A DNA stretch of 64,000 bases, taken from the NCBI RefSeq assembly GCF_013035425.1, contig NZ_WQHX01000007.1, positions 62,001 to 126,000 on the forward strand. Direction: 5' to 3'. The notes under the pieces were generated by a model. That model searched no databases. It was given only the letters and a program-made list of their open reading frames with translations, and was not told the origin of the DNA. Below, piece by piece: positions 45,080-54,413 of the stretch (position 1 is the first letter of the stretch; the number at the start of each line of letters is the position of its first letter). This DNA comes from Ruegeria arenilitoris (GTDB lineage: Bacteria; Pseudomonadota; Alphaproteobacteria; Rhodobacterales; Rhodobacteraceae). The translations under genes were made by a program, and so were the position numbers.

Positions 45080-46222
45080 TCAGCGATTTTTCAACATCTG
45101 CCGCGCGACGATGACGCGCATTATTTCATTGGTGCCTTCCAAAATCTGATGCACGCGCAAGTCACGTACAAGTTTTTCGATCCCGTAGTCGGCAAGGTAA
45201 CCATACCCGCCGTGAAGTTGCAGACACTGATCAACAATTTTCGAGCCCGTCTCGGTAACGAACTTTTTGGCCATGGCGCAGAACTTGGTGGCGTCCGGCG
45301 CACCCTGATCCAGCTTCCATGCTGCCTGACGCAGAAACGTGCGGGCTGCTTGCAAATCGATTTCCATATCTGCAAGGCGGAATTGCAAGGCCTGAAACTG
45401 ATCAATTGATTGACCGAATGCCTTTCGTTCCGACATGTACTGAAGCGTCATGTCCAAACCGTTTTGCGCCGCCCCCAGGGAACAGGATGCGATATTCAAC
45501 CGGCCGCCATCCAGCCCCATCATCGCGTATTTAAATCCATCGCCCTCAGATCCAATAAGATTTCCCGAGGGAATTTTGCAATCGTCGAACTGAACTTGAG
45601 CCGTCGGCTGGCTCTTCCAACCCATCTTTTGTTCAAGGGCTCCAAAGCTTAGGCCGGGTGTTCCATCTTCCACGTAAAGAGAAGATATCCCCTTGGGCCC
45701 GTTCTCACCGGTACGAACCATGCAAACATATGCGTCAGAGTAGCCACCCCCTGAAATGAAGGCTTTGGTACCATTCAATGTATAGCCTTCGTTTGTTCGT
45801 TCTGCGCGCGTTTTCAAAGCAGCTGCGTCGGACCCTGAACCGGGTTCCGTCAAGCAATAGCTGAGAACGGTGTTGAGACTAAGAACATCCGGCATTATCC
45901 GCGACTTCAACTCATCATTGGCGAAGCTGTCTAGCATTTTGGCGCACATGTTGTGGATCGACAGAAACGCCGCCACGGAAGGGCACGCCATGGAAAGGGC
46001 TTCGAAAACAAGCGTCGCATCTAGTCGCGTTAACCCAGAACCCCCGGCTTGTTCCGAGACATAGAGTCCGCCGAAACCGAGTTCACCAATCTGTGGCCAA
46101 AGCTCTTTAGGGATCGTGCCGTCGGCTTCCCACCGTCGAGCAAATGGCGCGATGTGCTCTCGCCCAAATGCGTGTGCCATGTCGAATATGGCTGTCTGTT
46201 CCTCGGTCAGCGCGAAATCCAT
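45080..46222 (-). CDS. Acyl-CoA dehydrogenase, probable isobutyryl-CoA dehydrogenase
   Basis: The 380-residue FAD enzyme has the family signatures C-L-T-E-P-G-S-G-S-D (about residues 117-126) and Q-L-H-G-G-Y-G-Y. The active-site glutamate sits in the C-terminal I-L-E-G-T-N-E-I-M-R. It would convert isobutyryl-CoA to methacrylyl-CoA, feeding the pathway completed by the two following genes. An enoyl-CoA hydratase for the intermediate step is not present. Specificity is inferred from the operon rather than from residues. Confidence 0.9.
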   Translation of the reverse strand: MDFALTEEQTAIFDMAHAFGREHIAPFARRWEADGTIPKELWPQIGELGFGGLYVSEQAGGSGLTRLDATLVFEALSMACPSVAAFLSIHNMCAKMLDSFANDELKSRIMPDVLSLNTVLSYCLTEPGSGSDAAALKTRAERTNEGYTLNGTKAFISGGGYSDAYVCMVRTGENGPKGISSLYVEDGTPGLSFGALEQKMGWKSQPTAQVQFDDCKIPSGNLIGSEGDGFKYAMMGLDGGRLNIASCSLGAAQNGLDMTLQYMSERKAFGQSIDQFQALQFRLADMEIDLQAARTFLRQAAWKLDQGAPDATKFCAMAKKFVTETGSKIVDQCLQLHGGYGYLADYGIEKLVRDLRVHQILEGTNEIMRVIVARQMLKNR

Positions 46223-46381
46223 GGCGGAAAATCCCTGTTACTGGTGGAATTGAACAAGTGTTTTATTATTCAATCCTTACAGAACTTTTGCAATGACAGC
46301 AAACCATCCAGTCAAGTTTCGGGAACTCCCATGATGCGCTATAATGCAGGCATTGTTGCAAACAAATTTACGGAGGCATTG

Positions 46382-47242
46382 ATGTCCAATTTCAAAATGG
46401 CAGTAGTCGCCATTCACGGCATGGGAAGCCAGCATAATCCGCAGAACCAACCTCCGTCGTCCACGCCCACATTTTCAAAGGATCTACGGAAGAAAGTTGC
46501 TAGAGAAGTTGGCTCGGACATGGACAAAGTAAACTGGCAAGAAGTTGTTTGGGCTCAGATTTTGCAGGGACGACAAAAGGGATACCTACGTAAGATCAAT
46601 CGAAGCCTGGGCTATGACAAGTTGCGCGAATTTGTTGTCTGCAACTTGTCGGATGCGGCGTCTTATCGTCCTACTCCTGATGGAGGTGACAAGATTTACG
46701 CCGCAATTCACGAAAAAATAGAGCTCGTGATGCGGGTCATCCGGCATCAGATCGGGGACCACGCCCCGATTTTAATCGTAGCCCACTCACTGGGCGGTCA
46801 CATAATGTCGAATTATATTTATGACAAACAACGACACTTGAGGCACGGTGGACCGCCAACAGAACCCACGCCAGTTGAAAACATGCAAACAGTGGCCGGC
46901 ATCGTGACATTTGGCTGCAACATCCCAATTTTCCTGTTTGCCTATCCCGAAAACGAAATTTATCCGATCATGGCACCAAACCGGGATCTGCCGCCTGCGC
47001 TGCGGTTTCGGACCTGGTGGTACAACTACTATGATCGTCACGATGTTTTGGGCTTTCCATTAGGCAAAAGTGCTCCGAGTTACGAACAATTGGCCAGAGA
47101 CAGGGCGCTGAGAGATAAGCCAATAAATGCTGGTAAGGTTTTCACATCTTGGAACCCATTTTCGCACAACGGATACTGGAAAGATCGGGATTTGTACGAG
47201 CCGGTGGCGGACCGCATCAAAGACATTCTTGCGCGGGTCTGA
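46382..47242 (+). CDS. Alpha/beta hydrolase of unknown specificity
   Basis: The 286-residue product begins M-S-N-F-K-M-A-V-V-A-I-H-G-M-G-S-Q, where H-G-M-G is the usual oxyanion-side motif. It has the nucleophile elbow A-H-S-L-G-G-H (Ser near residue 139) and a late D-R-H-D-V-L-G-F segment that may supply the acid. It lacks a signal peptide, so it is cytoplasmic. GGAG precedes ATG 46382 by seven bases and a TATAAT box lies at 46340-46345. I cannot name a substrate; lipase- or esterase-like activity is a guess. Confidence 0.75.
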   Translation: MSNFKMAVVAIHGMGSQHNPQNQPPSSTPTFSKDLRKKVAREVGSDMDKVNWQEVVWAQILQGRQKGYLRKINRSLGYDKLREFVVCNLSDAASYRPTPDGGDKIYAAIHEKIELVMRVIRHQIGDHAPILIVAHSLGGHIMSNYIYDKQRHLRHGGPPTEPTPVENMQTVAGIVTFGCNIPIFLFAYPENEIYPIMAPNRDLPPALRFRTWWYNYYDRHDVLGFPLGKSAPSYEQLARDRALRDKPINAGKVFTSWNPFSHNGYWKDRDLYEPVADRIKDILARV

Positions 47243-47244
47243 CT

Positions 47245-48360
47245 TTAGAGGTCAGCGTGGAATTCCTGGATCAAGTGCTCGACTACCGCTTTGCCCGGAT
47301 CGGCGCCGCTGGCGGCAGCCTCGGCATGTACGCGGCGTTGACGGGTTGCCGAGGTTCCGTTTTCCGCAATTTGACGCAATCGGGCAAGTTCAGACATGGT
47401 GCCCAAAGCCTCGGCATCTTCTGCCAGCATGCCCATCAATTCACCCATAAGCTCGGCCATTGGTTTAATCGAACGGTCCCCAAAATCAATCAAACCTTCG
47501 CCAACGCCGTAACGCTGGGCGCGCCACCGATTTTCTCCAATTAAGAAACGGTCATACTGCCGCCACCTAAGGTTTCGTGCCTTCAGGCGGCATAGCATTC
47601 GGGTAAGAGCCTGATTGAGTGCGGCCAATGACAAGGTATGTTCCAGTCTGGGTTGAACATCCATGATACGAGTTTCAAGGGTTGGAAACCGATGTGAGGG
47701 TCGCAAATCCCACCAAATTTTGGTGGTATCTTCGATCACTCCCAGTTCGACAAGTGCACCGGTGGTCCGTTCATATTCAGCCCAACTTCCAAAGATAGGC
47801 GGCAGACCCGTACGCGGTAGATTGTCAAATACGGTTAATCGGTAAGAAGACAAACCAGTATCTTCGCCGCTCCAGTAGGGAGAGGAGGTGGATAGCGCCA
47901 ACAAATGAGGCAGGAAATATGAAAGCTGAGGCATTAGATCAGCCCGCAGGGCCGGGTCCTCGATGCCGACATGCACATGCATCCCGCAAATCAGCATACG
48001 GCGCGCGACGCCGCCCAAAGCATGTTGCAACGCGTCATATCGTTCCTTGCGGGTGTGGTGCTGGTCCTTCCAATTGGCAAATGGGTGACAGGAAACAGCA
48101 ATAGGTGCCAGGTTATATTCCGCAGCCCGTTTGGAGACACAAGAGCGCAGGCGCTTTAAGTCTTCTCGCGCACTCTTAATCGTTACATGAGGTCGCGTCC
48201 CAACTTCGATTTGGCACTGCAGAAATTCAGGGCTTACTTGACCTTCAAAATCAGCCTGACATGCGTCCATCAACGCTTCTGGGGCTTCAGCAAGTTGCAA
48301 GCTGTCGCGGTCGACCAGCAGGTATTCTTCTTCAATACCAAGAGTAAATTCTTGCTGCAT
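47245..48360 (-). CDS. ybdK: YbdK-type carboxylate-amine ligase (GCS2 family)
   Basis: The 371-residue enzyme is of the glutamate-cysteine ligase 2 family, with the N-terminal [12 protein letters not shown] (residues 5-16) that binds Mg-ATP. Later motifs are C-G-M-H-V-H-V-G and R-I-M-D-V-Q-P. E. coli YbdK has weak glutamate-cysteine ligase activity in vitro, but the physiological role is uncertain. The stop lies 2 bp from the convergent hydrolase stop. Confidence 0.9.
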   Translation of the reverse strand: MQQEFTLGIEEEYLLVDRDSLQLAEAPEALMDACQADFEGQVSPEFLQCQIEVGTRPHVTIKSAREDLKRLRSCVSKRAAEYNLAPIAVSCHPFANWKDQHHTRKERYDALQHALGGVARRMLICGMHVHVGIEDPALRADLMPQLSYFLPHLLALSTSSPYWSGEDTGLSSYRLTVFDNLPRTGLPPIFGSWAEYERTTGALVELGVIEDTTKIWWDLRPSHRFPTLETRIMDVQPRLEHTLSLAALNQALTRMLCRLKARNLRWRQYDRFLIGENRWRAQRYGVGEGLIDFGDRSIKPMAELMGELMGMLAEDAEALGTMSELARLRQIAENGTSATRQRRVHAEAAASGADPGKAVVEHLIQEFHADL

Positions 48361-48499
48361 CGCGCTCCCCCGTCGTTCAGGTTAAACCAGTGAATACGGA
48401 ATTAACCGGTTTGCCAAGGGATTGACGCAGTGCGGCTTGCGAACACCCGGCTCCCACGGGTAAGGAGCATCAGTCAGATCATTGCTTGGAGTCACCTGC

Positions 48500-49351
48500 G
48501 TGAAACCCAGAAAATTTCCCCGAATAAATTCTGTCCTTGATCGGTTTGGCGTAAAGCTTATCGACAAAGTGACCGAGCGGGAGGAACAAGCGCGTTTGGA
48601 GACTTTTGAGCGCGCTGGCGGGTTGGCCAAACCTGCATATGCCCTGTCTCCGGGAATGGAGGGGTTTGATGTAACGCAGCTTCTCGAAGAGTTTTCGACC
48701 CATTCACAAGCGCTGGAAGCTTTGAAAGACCCCGCTAAAAATCAAACCGGCTATCGTTCCGGAAATGGCTACTATGACAGTCCGGACGCCGATGCGCTTT
48801 ATCTGATGATCCGGCGTTTTCGACCAAAGAATGTTGTTGAGGTGGGTTGCGGGAACTCAACCCGGGTGACAAGGCAGGCGATCATTGATGGCGGACTGGA
48901 GACGAAAATCACTGCAATAGATCCCTTTCCAAGGGCCGACATAGCGCACGTGGTAGATTCATTTGAACAAAAACGGTTGGAGGAAGTCGATCCTGCGCTT
49001 TTCGAAAGACTGGAAGCAGGCGATGTCTTGTTTATAGATTCTAGCCATGTCGTGAGAGTCAGTAACGACGTCGCGCATCTGTTTTGCAGGATCATCCCAT
49101 CCCTGAAACCAGGTGTTGTTGTTCACGTGCACGATGTTTTTTTACCTTTCGAATACCCCAAGCGCTTTTTCTACGATTGCCCCGGCTGGGGGGAGCAGTA
49201 CATGCTGCACGCAATTCTTCAATCTGGTTCATTTTCAATGCTTTGGCCGGGTTACTTTCTACAGAAGATGCGGCCAGATGTGGTTGAGGCACTACCTTTC
49301 TTAAAGGACGGTCGAGCGCAAAGTATCTGGGTTCAAATTAAAGAAAATTGA
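48500..49351 (+). CDS. Class I SAM-dependent methyltransferase-like protein
   Basis: The 283-residue product has a Methyltransf_24-type Rossmann core with V-V-E-V-G-C-G-N-S-T-R (about residues 114-124), I-T-A-I-D-P-F-P and D-V-L-F-I-D-S-S-H. These are motifs I, II and IV of SAM enzymes. The N-terminal 70 residues are helical. GTG 48500 is preferred, since GGAG lies nine bases upstream; a TTG at 48482 is the alternative. Relatives occur in surface-glycan and small-molecule loci; the target here is unknown. Confidence 0.75.
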   Translation: MKPRKFPRINSVLDRFGVKLIDKVTEREEQARLETFERAGGLAKPAYALSPGMEGFDVTQLLEEFSTHSQALEALKDPAKNQTGYRSGNGYYDSPDADALYLMIRRFRPKNVVEVGCGNSTRVTRQAIIDGGLETKITAIDPFPRADIAHVVDSFEQKRLEEVDPALFERLEAGDVLFIDSSHVVRVSNDVAHLFCRIIPSLKPGVVVHVHDVFLPFEYPKRFFYDCPGWGEQYMLHAILQSGSFSMLWPGYFLQKMRPDVVEALPFLKDGRAQSIWVQIKEN

Positions 49352-49422
49352 AACCAAAGTGATCCGCTAGCGTAAACCTGCCGTATCCCTCCCCATAACA
49401 AGCTGGAGAGGAGAAGACAGCC

Positions 49423-49899
49423 ATGTTCCGCCGTACATTTATGGGCGCAGCCGCCGCACTAGCCTTTGCTATGCCTTTAAAAGCCGAAGCAGCAGACATC
49501 GTTGATACCGCTGTATCAGCAGGTTCGTTCAACACCTTGGTCGCTGCCGTCCAAGCTGCTGGTTTAGTAGATACGTTGAAAGGCGATGGTCCATTTACAG
49601 TGTTTGCTCCGACGGACGAAGCGTTCGCGGCACTACCAGAAGGTACAGTCGAGTCTTTGTTGTTGCCCGAAAATAAGGATCAGCTCGTCTCGATCCTGAC
49701 CTACCACGTGGTACCAGCGAAAGTGATGTCAGGCGACATAGCAGGAAAGCGTGCGAAGGTACTTACAGTGCAGGGTGATCGGCTCAGCGTAAACGCGAAA
49801 AACGGTGTCAAAGTCAACGATGCTAAAGTCGTACAGGCTGACATTGAAGCCAGCAATGGTGTCATACACGTTGTAGACGCGGTAATTCTGCCAGAATAA
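49423..49899 (+). CDS. Secreted fasciclin (FAS1) domain protein
   Basis: The 158-residue protein has a signal peptide (about 1-24, ending A-E-A) followed by a single FAS1 domain. The H1 motif is [11 protein letters not shown] (near residues 58-68), and the H2-like end is [17 protein letters not shown]1 proteins mediate adhesion or bind small ligands at the cell surface. A GAGAGGAG ribosome site precedes ATG 49423. Confidence 0.93.
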   Translation: MFRRTFMGAAAALAFAMPLKAEAADIVDTAVSAGSFNTLVAAVQAAGLVDTLKGDGPFTVFAPTDEAFAALPEGTVESLLLPENKDQLVSILTYHVVPAKVMSGDIAGKRAKVLTVQGDRLSVNAKNGVKVNDAKVVQADIEASNGVIHVVDAVILPE

Positions 49900-49921
49900 T
49901 TACTGGTATCCTCCAAAAGTT

Positions 49922-49949
49922 AAGCCCCGGTCCAGAACGGCCGGGGCTT
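49922..49949. terminator. Bidirectional terminator between fasciclin and L,D-transpeptidase genes
   Basis: AAGCCCCGG (49922-49930) and CCGGGGCTT (49941-49949) form a perfect 9-bp stem with a 10-base loop between two convergent genes. Confidence 0.85.
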
Positions 49950-49974
49950 TCCATTTTGAAAATCCAGCCTGCAG

Positions 49975-50574
49975 TTAGACCAGTCGTACCTTTGTGCCAA
50001 CCTTAACCAGCGGATACAGTTCTTCAACGTGCTGGTTGTAGAGGCCAATACACCCAGACGAGCTTTGACGCCCGATCTTGCGAGTATCATGCGTGCCGTG
50101 AACCAAGTAAGCCGGCCAAGACAGGTACATTGCGCGGGTTCCTAGCGGATTACCAGGGGCGCCCCCTTCGATACTCACGGGCAGGGATGGATCCCTTTCA
50201 CGCATGGACGCGGTCGGCGTCCAGCTTGGATTTTCTCGCTTTCTTACTACTTCAGTGTAACCGCGCTTAGTAAGTTCCTCGCTCATTGGAACAGAACTTG
50301 GATACAGTTTATAAGTGCCGTCCGGCCCCCAATAATGGACTGCGCGACTGGTGATATCGGCCAACAAACATCCAACTCCGATCTGATCAAAATGATCTTG
50401 CCAGCTCTGTTGCGAAAACGACGAAGTGTTGCGACGCACAGGTAATTGCGTGCTGATCGCTTCCTCGTCCTGCGGAAACGCGTCCAGGCTTTGAGCGCGT
50501 AAAAGGGTGGGGGTCGCCAAAAGGGACGACACGCCCAGCAAAGCGGAACGACGGGTAATACGGGATTGGGACAA
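49975..50574 (-). CDS. L,D-transpeptidase (YkuD)
   Basis: The 199-residue exported enzyme cross-links or modifies peptidoglycan. A twin-arginine-like leader (S-R-I-T-R-R-S-A-L-L-G) is followed by the YkuD domain, with H-G-T-H-D-T-R-K-I-G and the catalytic S-S-S-G-C-I-G-L-Y. I choose TTG 50574, which has GGAGG five bases upstream and places the RR motif near the N-terminus. A TTG at 50610 is also in frame. Family identity is firm; the start is not. Confidence 0.9.
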   Translation of the reverse strand: MSQSRITRRSALLGVSSLLATPTLLRAQSLDAFPQDEEAISTQLPVRRNTSSFSQQSWQDHFDQIGVGCLLADITSRAVHYWGPDGTYKLYPSSVPMSEELTKRGYTEVVRKRENPSWTPTASMRERDPSLPVSIEGGAPGNPLGTRAMYLSWPAYLVHGTHDTRKIGRQSSSGCIGLYNQHVEELYPLVKVGTKVRLV

Positions 50575-50711
50575 TGCTGCCTCCGAGGATAAAATCTGCA
50601 CAATCGTCAACTTGGCGGCAAACTATTCGCACAAACACTAATTTTCCAGAGTTGTGGTTCTGAATTTCTCGTGATTGCGGCACTTGGGCATTATGCTATC
50701 AGTATTTTGAA

Positions 50712-50740
50712 AAACTCGGCCAATTTATTTGGCCGAGTTT
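50712..50740 (-). terminator. Terminator of mmsA
   Basis: AAACTCGGCCAA (50712-50723) and TTGGCCGAGTTT (50729-50740) form a perfect 12-bp stem with a 5-base loop; on the minus strand it is followed by a U-run. It lies 43 bp after the mmsA stop. Confidence 0.9.
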
Positions 50741-50782
50741 CGTTTCTTAGGTGAGTGAGAGTGAGTGGTGGTGCTGTCTGGA

Positions 50783-52282
50783 TCAGTCCATGGCTTTGAA
50801 GTTGAACTCGCCACCTTCCTTGATCCCGGACGGCCAGCGTGACGTCACAGTCTTAGTACGGGTATAAAACCTAAAACTGTCGGGTCCATGCTGGTTCAAA
50901 TCCCCAAACATGGATTTCTTCCATCCACCGAAGGTGTGGTAGGCCAACGGCACTGGAATTGGGACGTTGACGCCAACCATGCCGATGTTGATGCGGCTGG
51001 CAAAGTCACGCGCAGTATCACCGTCGCGGGTAAAGATAGCTGTGCCGTTGCCGTATTCGTGATCCATGGCAAGTTTCAGCGCCTCTTCGTAGGATCCTGC
51101 ACGAACGGTGGAAAGTACCGGGCCAAAGATTTCCTGTTTGTAGATATCCATGTCAGGGGTGACATGGTCGAACAGATGAGGGCCAACAAAGAAGCCGTCC
51201 TCATATCCCTGCAAACTAAAGTCGCGGTTATCAACAACCAATTTCGCGCCTTGTTCCACGCCCGAGTTGATCAGCCCAAGAATACGCTGCTTTGCGGCAC
51301 CTGTAACGACCGGCCCCATATCCACATCATCACCAGCGGTATATGGTCCAACCTTAAGCTTTTCGACACGTGGTATCAGTTTTTCTATTAGTGCGTCGGC
51401 TGTTTCCTCGCCTACCGGAACCGCGACTGAAATTGCCATGCAGCGTTCGCCCGCTGCACCGAAACCAGCACCAACTAACGCGTCTGCCGCTTGGTCCATA
51501 TCAGCGTCTGGCATAACGATCATGTGGTTTTTTGCACCACCGAAACATTGCGCGCGCTTACCGTTCGCAGTTGCACGTGAATAGATATATTGTGCAATCG
51601 GCGTGGATCCGACGAAAGACACACCCTGAATTATTTCGCTATCTAGAAGAGTATCGACGGCTTCTTTGTCGCCATTAACGACTTGGAACAAGCCCTTTGG
51701 CAAACCAGCTTCTACAAACAGTTCAGCCAGCATCAGTGGGACAGAAGGGTCGCGCTCGGATGGCTTCAACACCACGGCGTTGCCGCAGGCCAAAGCTGGA
51801 CCAACATGCCACAACGGCATCATGGCCGGGAAATTGAAAGGCATGATCGAGGCAACAACGCCAAGCGGTTGACGCATCGAATACATGTCGATGCCTGGGC
51901 CCGCGCTGTCAGTAAATTCTCCCTTAAGCATCTGTGGGGCACCGATGCAATATTCGATCACTTCCAGACCACGTTGCAGGTCGCCCTTGGCGTCGGGAAT
52001 GGTTTTACCGTGTTCGCGGCTTAGCGCTTCGGCCAGTTTGTCCATGTCTCGGTTTATCAGACCGACCATAGCCATCATAACACGTGCGCGTTTTTGCGGG
52101 TTCGTTGCCCCCCATGCAGGCTGGGCGGCCGCTGCCTGTTCGATGGCCATAGTTGTCTCGTCAGCACTCGCCATTGGGCATTTGTACTGAACTTCACCCG
52201 TCGCAGGGTTGAATACATCGTCGAAACGACCAGACGTGCCCGGTACCATCTCGCCGTTAAAAAAATGAGTCAGGTCGTTCAT
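50783..52282 (-). CDS. mmsA: Methylmalonate-semialdehyde dehydrogenase (CoA-acylating)
   Basis: The 499-residue ALDH converts methylmalonate semialdehyde to propionyl-CoA, the last step of valine catabolism begun at 43-46 kb; it also handles malonate semialdehyde. Motifs are M-P-F-N-F-P-A-M-M-P-L-W (near residue 148), K-P-S-E-R-D-P and the catalytic cysteine in A-G-E-R-C-M-A-I-S (near 284). ATG 52282 follows GAGGAG. A longer reading to 52483 crosses the promoter and is rejected. It is divergent from a LysR gene. Confidence 0.96.
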   Translation of the reverse strand: MNDLTHFFNGEMVPGTSGRFDDVFNPATGEVQYKCPMASADETTMAIEQAAAAQPAWGATNPQKRARVMMAMVGLINRDMDKLAEALSREHGKTIPDAKGDLQRGLEVIEYCIGAPQMLKGEFTDSAGPGIDMYSMRQPLGVVASIMPFNFPAMMPLWHVGPALACGNAVVLKPSERDPSVPLMLAELFVEAGLPKGLFQVVNGDKEAVDTLLDSEIIQGVSFVGSTPIAQYIYSRATANGKRAQCFGGAKNHMIVMPDADMDQAADALVGAGFGAAGERCMAISVAVPVGEETADALIEKLIPRVEKLKVGPYTAGDDVDMGPVVTGAAKQRILGLINSGVEQGAKLVVDNRDFSLQGYEDGFFVGPHLFDHVTPDMDIYKQEIFGPVLSTVRAGSYEEALKLAMDHEYGNGTAIFTRDGDTARDFASRINIGMVGVNVPIPVPLAYHTFGGWKKSMFGDLNQHGPDSFRFYTRTKTVTSRWPSGIKEGGEFNFKAMD

Positions 52283-52319
52283 TGCAAACTCCTCAGATAA
52301 ATTTAGCCGCACAATAGAC

Positions 52320-52377
52320 TTGCAAAAATCCCGCGAACAGAGGCAATGTCTCAAAAGAGCTTTGCAAAAATGCAAAG
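52320..52377. promoter_or_regulatory. Candidate LysR operator region, mmsA/lysR
   Basis: A perfect inverted repeat CTTTGCA-AAAA-TGCAAAG lies at 52360-52377, ten bases before the LysR ATG. TTGCAAAAAT occurs twice as a direct repeat (52320-52329 and 52362-52371), 42 bp apart, about four helical turns. This layout suits a LysR regulator controlling mmsA and itself. Confidence 0.5.
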
Positions 52378-52386
52378 AGGACAGGA

Positions 52387-53289
52387 ATGACACCAAACTG
52401 GGATGACATGCGGATATTCCTGGCGATTGCGCGCGAGGAAAGTCTTTCTGCGGCGGGGCGTATCCTAAAAATTGATCCGGCAACCGTAGGGCGCAGGATT
52501 GCCCGCCTCGAGGCGTCTTTGGACACGGTGCTATTCACCAAATCGCAGCAGGGTTACGTATTGACTGCCGCTGGTGAAAGACTGATGGATCATGGGCTTC
52601 AAGCGGAAGAGGCGATGCGGAGTGCAGCCGGAGCCGTCGCTGGATCGACAAAGTCTCTGAGTGGTCAAATCAGAATCGGTGCACCAGACGGATGCGCCAA
52701 TTACTTACTTCCACAAGTTTGTTCGCGTATCTGCGACGCCAACCCAGACCTCGACATACAAATTCTAGCCTTGCCGCGGATCATCAACCTTTCCCGGCGA
52801 GAGGCCGACATGGCGGTAACCGTTAGTGCGCCTACGGCAGGCAGGTTGTTGGTCCAAAAGATAACAGACTACCGGTTGCATGTGGTGGCCAGTCAAAATT
52901 ACTTGCAACGAAACGCACCCATAATGTCAGGCGATGACCTAAAGCGGCACCGAATGATCGGATACATTCCAGACATGATATTTGATCGTGAGCTGGATTA
53001 CTTGAATGACCTTGGAATTGACAGGGTTGCCCTGGCATCAAATTCCGTCTCAGTACAATTGCGGCAGGTGTCGCTGGGATCAGGCCTTTGTGTTGCACAT
53101 GACTTCACCCTTCCGTTTCATCCCGGACTGCAAAAAATTGTAACGGATCAAGTTAGTTTAACCCGGAGTTTCTATCTGGTTCGGCATCAGGGGGATCAGC
53201 GCAACGAACGGCTGAACCGCTTCGCTGGTGAGCTGACGCAAGGCTTGCGCGATGAGGTTACGAGACTTGAGGCAGAAGCTTCACCTTGA
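52387..53289 (+). CDS. LysR-family transcriptional regulator
   Basis: The 300-residue regulator has the LysR helix-turn-helix (residues 5-64; S-L-S-A-A-G-R-I-L-K-I-D-P-A-T-V-G-R-R-I) and a periplasmic-binding-protein-like effector domain (about 90-295). It is divergent from mmsA, with 104 bp between starts, and so probably responds to a valine-pathway intermediate. In Pseudomonas, mmsA is controlled by an AraC-type regulator instead, so this would be a different solution. Target assignment is positional. Confidence 0.9.
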   Translation: MTPNWDDMRIFLAIAREESLSAAGRILKIDPATVGRRIARLEASLDTVLFTKSQQGYVLTAAGERLMDHGLQAEEAMRSAAGAVAGSTKSLSGQIRIGAPDGCANYLLPQVCSRICDANPDLDIQILALPRIINLSRREADMAVTVSAPTAGRLLVQKITDYRLHVVASQNYLQRNAPIMSGDDLKRHRMIGYIPDMIFDRELDYLNDLGIDRVALASNSVSVQLRQVSLGSGLCVAHDFTLPFHPGLQKIVTDQVSLTRSFYLVRHQGDQRNERLNRFAGELTQGLRDEVTRLEAEASP

Positions 53290-53349
53290 CAGGTTCATTC
53301 ATTCCGGCAACGCTTTGTAAAACGGCAAATTATTTCGGAGGTTTTGCAT

Positions 53350-53787
53350 ATGCTGGTTCAGGCCATTCTCACATCAAAGGCTACCGATGGGGTGGTGACG
53401 ATTGAGCCGTCGGCAACAATTTCCGAAGCCGCCAAAATTCTCGCTGAAAAGAGGATTGGCACGGTCGTAGTCTCAGAAGACGGCGGACAAACGGCAATCG
53501 GAATTTTATCCGAACGGGATATAGTACGGGAATTGGCTGCAAGCGGCAGTGGCTGTCTGAATAAAACTGTCAGCACCTACATGACCAAGAAGCTTGTGAC
53601 AGCCAGTCGTCAAGATTCGGTTCAGGATGTCCTCGCGCAAATGACCGAGGGTCGGTTCCGCCACATGCCAATCGTTGAGGACGGTCAACTCCTGGGCATC
53701 GTTACCCTTGGCGACGCCGTTAAGGCGCAATTAACCGAGTTGGCCATGGAGAAAGATGCGCTCGAAGGCATGATAATGGGTCACTGA
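53350..53787 (+). CDS. Tandem CBS-domain protein
   Basis: The 145-residue cytoplasmic protein is made of a CBS pair (about residues 8-63 and 74-130), with typical G-I-L-S-E-R-D-I-V-R and G-I-V-T-L-G-D-A-V elements. Such stand-alone modules bind adenine nucleotides and act as energy sensors for unknown partners. ATG 53350 lies eight bases after GGAGG; the in-frame TTG at 53344 is less likely. No partner is evident nearby. Confidence 0.88.
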   Translation: MLVQAILTSKATDGVVTIEPSATISEAAKILAEKRIGTVVVSEDGGQTAIGILSERDIVRELAASGSGCLNKTVSTYMTKKLVTASRQDSVQDVLAQMTEGRFRHMPIVEDGQLLGIVTLGDAVKAQLTELAMEKDALEGMIMGH

Positions 53788-53872
53788 CGCTCGCCCGGCT
53801 CATGCCGAACCCTTGCACCTATGACAAAGTTGTGTTTGCTTGCGCCGAAATTTTGCTGCGCTGGAGTGTTTG

Positions 53873-54364
53873 ATGCGCGTTGGATTATACCCCGGAACTT
53901 TCGACCCGATCACGTTGGGGCATATTGACATAATTCGGCGCGCAACAGCGTTGGTTGATAAATTGGTGATCGGGGTCGCGATCAATCGAGACAAAGGACC
54001 TTTGTTTTCTCTGGAAGAACGCGTGGCGATGATCGAGGCTGAATGCGCATTTCTAACAGAACAGACCGGCACCGAAATTGTTGCATATCCGTTTGAAAAC
54101 CTTCTGATCGACTGTGCGCGGGACGTAGGAGCACAGATCATCGTACGCGGTTTGCGCGCCGTGGCGGATTTTGAGTATGAGTTTCAGATGGTTGGTATGA
54201 ATCGGGCATTGGATAACTCGATTGAGACTGTCTTTCTAATGGCCGAGGCCCGGCATCAGGCGATTGCATCAAAGCTGGTTAAGGAAATCGCGAGGCTGGA
54301 CGGTGACGTTTCAAAGTTCGTTACCCCGCGAGTGAATGATGCATTGCGCGAACGGCTTGGCTAA
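53873..54364 (+). CDS. coaD: Phosphopantetheine adenylyltransferase
   Basis: The 163-residue enzyme catalyses the fourth step of CoA synthesis. It has the nucleotidyltransferase motif G-T-F-D-P-I-T-L-G-H (residues 8-17), R-G-L-R-A-V-A-D-F-E-Y-E (near 90-101) and a C-terminal V-K-E-I-A-R-L segment. ATG 53873 gives the standard length; the reading from 53840 adds 11 atypical residues. Confidence 0.96.
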   Translation: MRVGLYPGTFDPITLGHIDIIRRATALVDKLVIGVAINRDKGPLFSLEERVAMIEAECAFLTEQTGTEIVAYPFENLLIDCARDVGAQIIVRGLRAVADFEYEFQMVGMNRALDNSIETVFLMAEARHQAIASKLVKEIARLDGDVSKFVTPRVNDALRERLG

Positions 54365-54413
54365 AACTCCGATCGAGCCTGTAAACGTGGGTGAAAGGTC
54401 CGTTAGGTTATTC

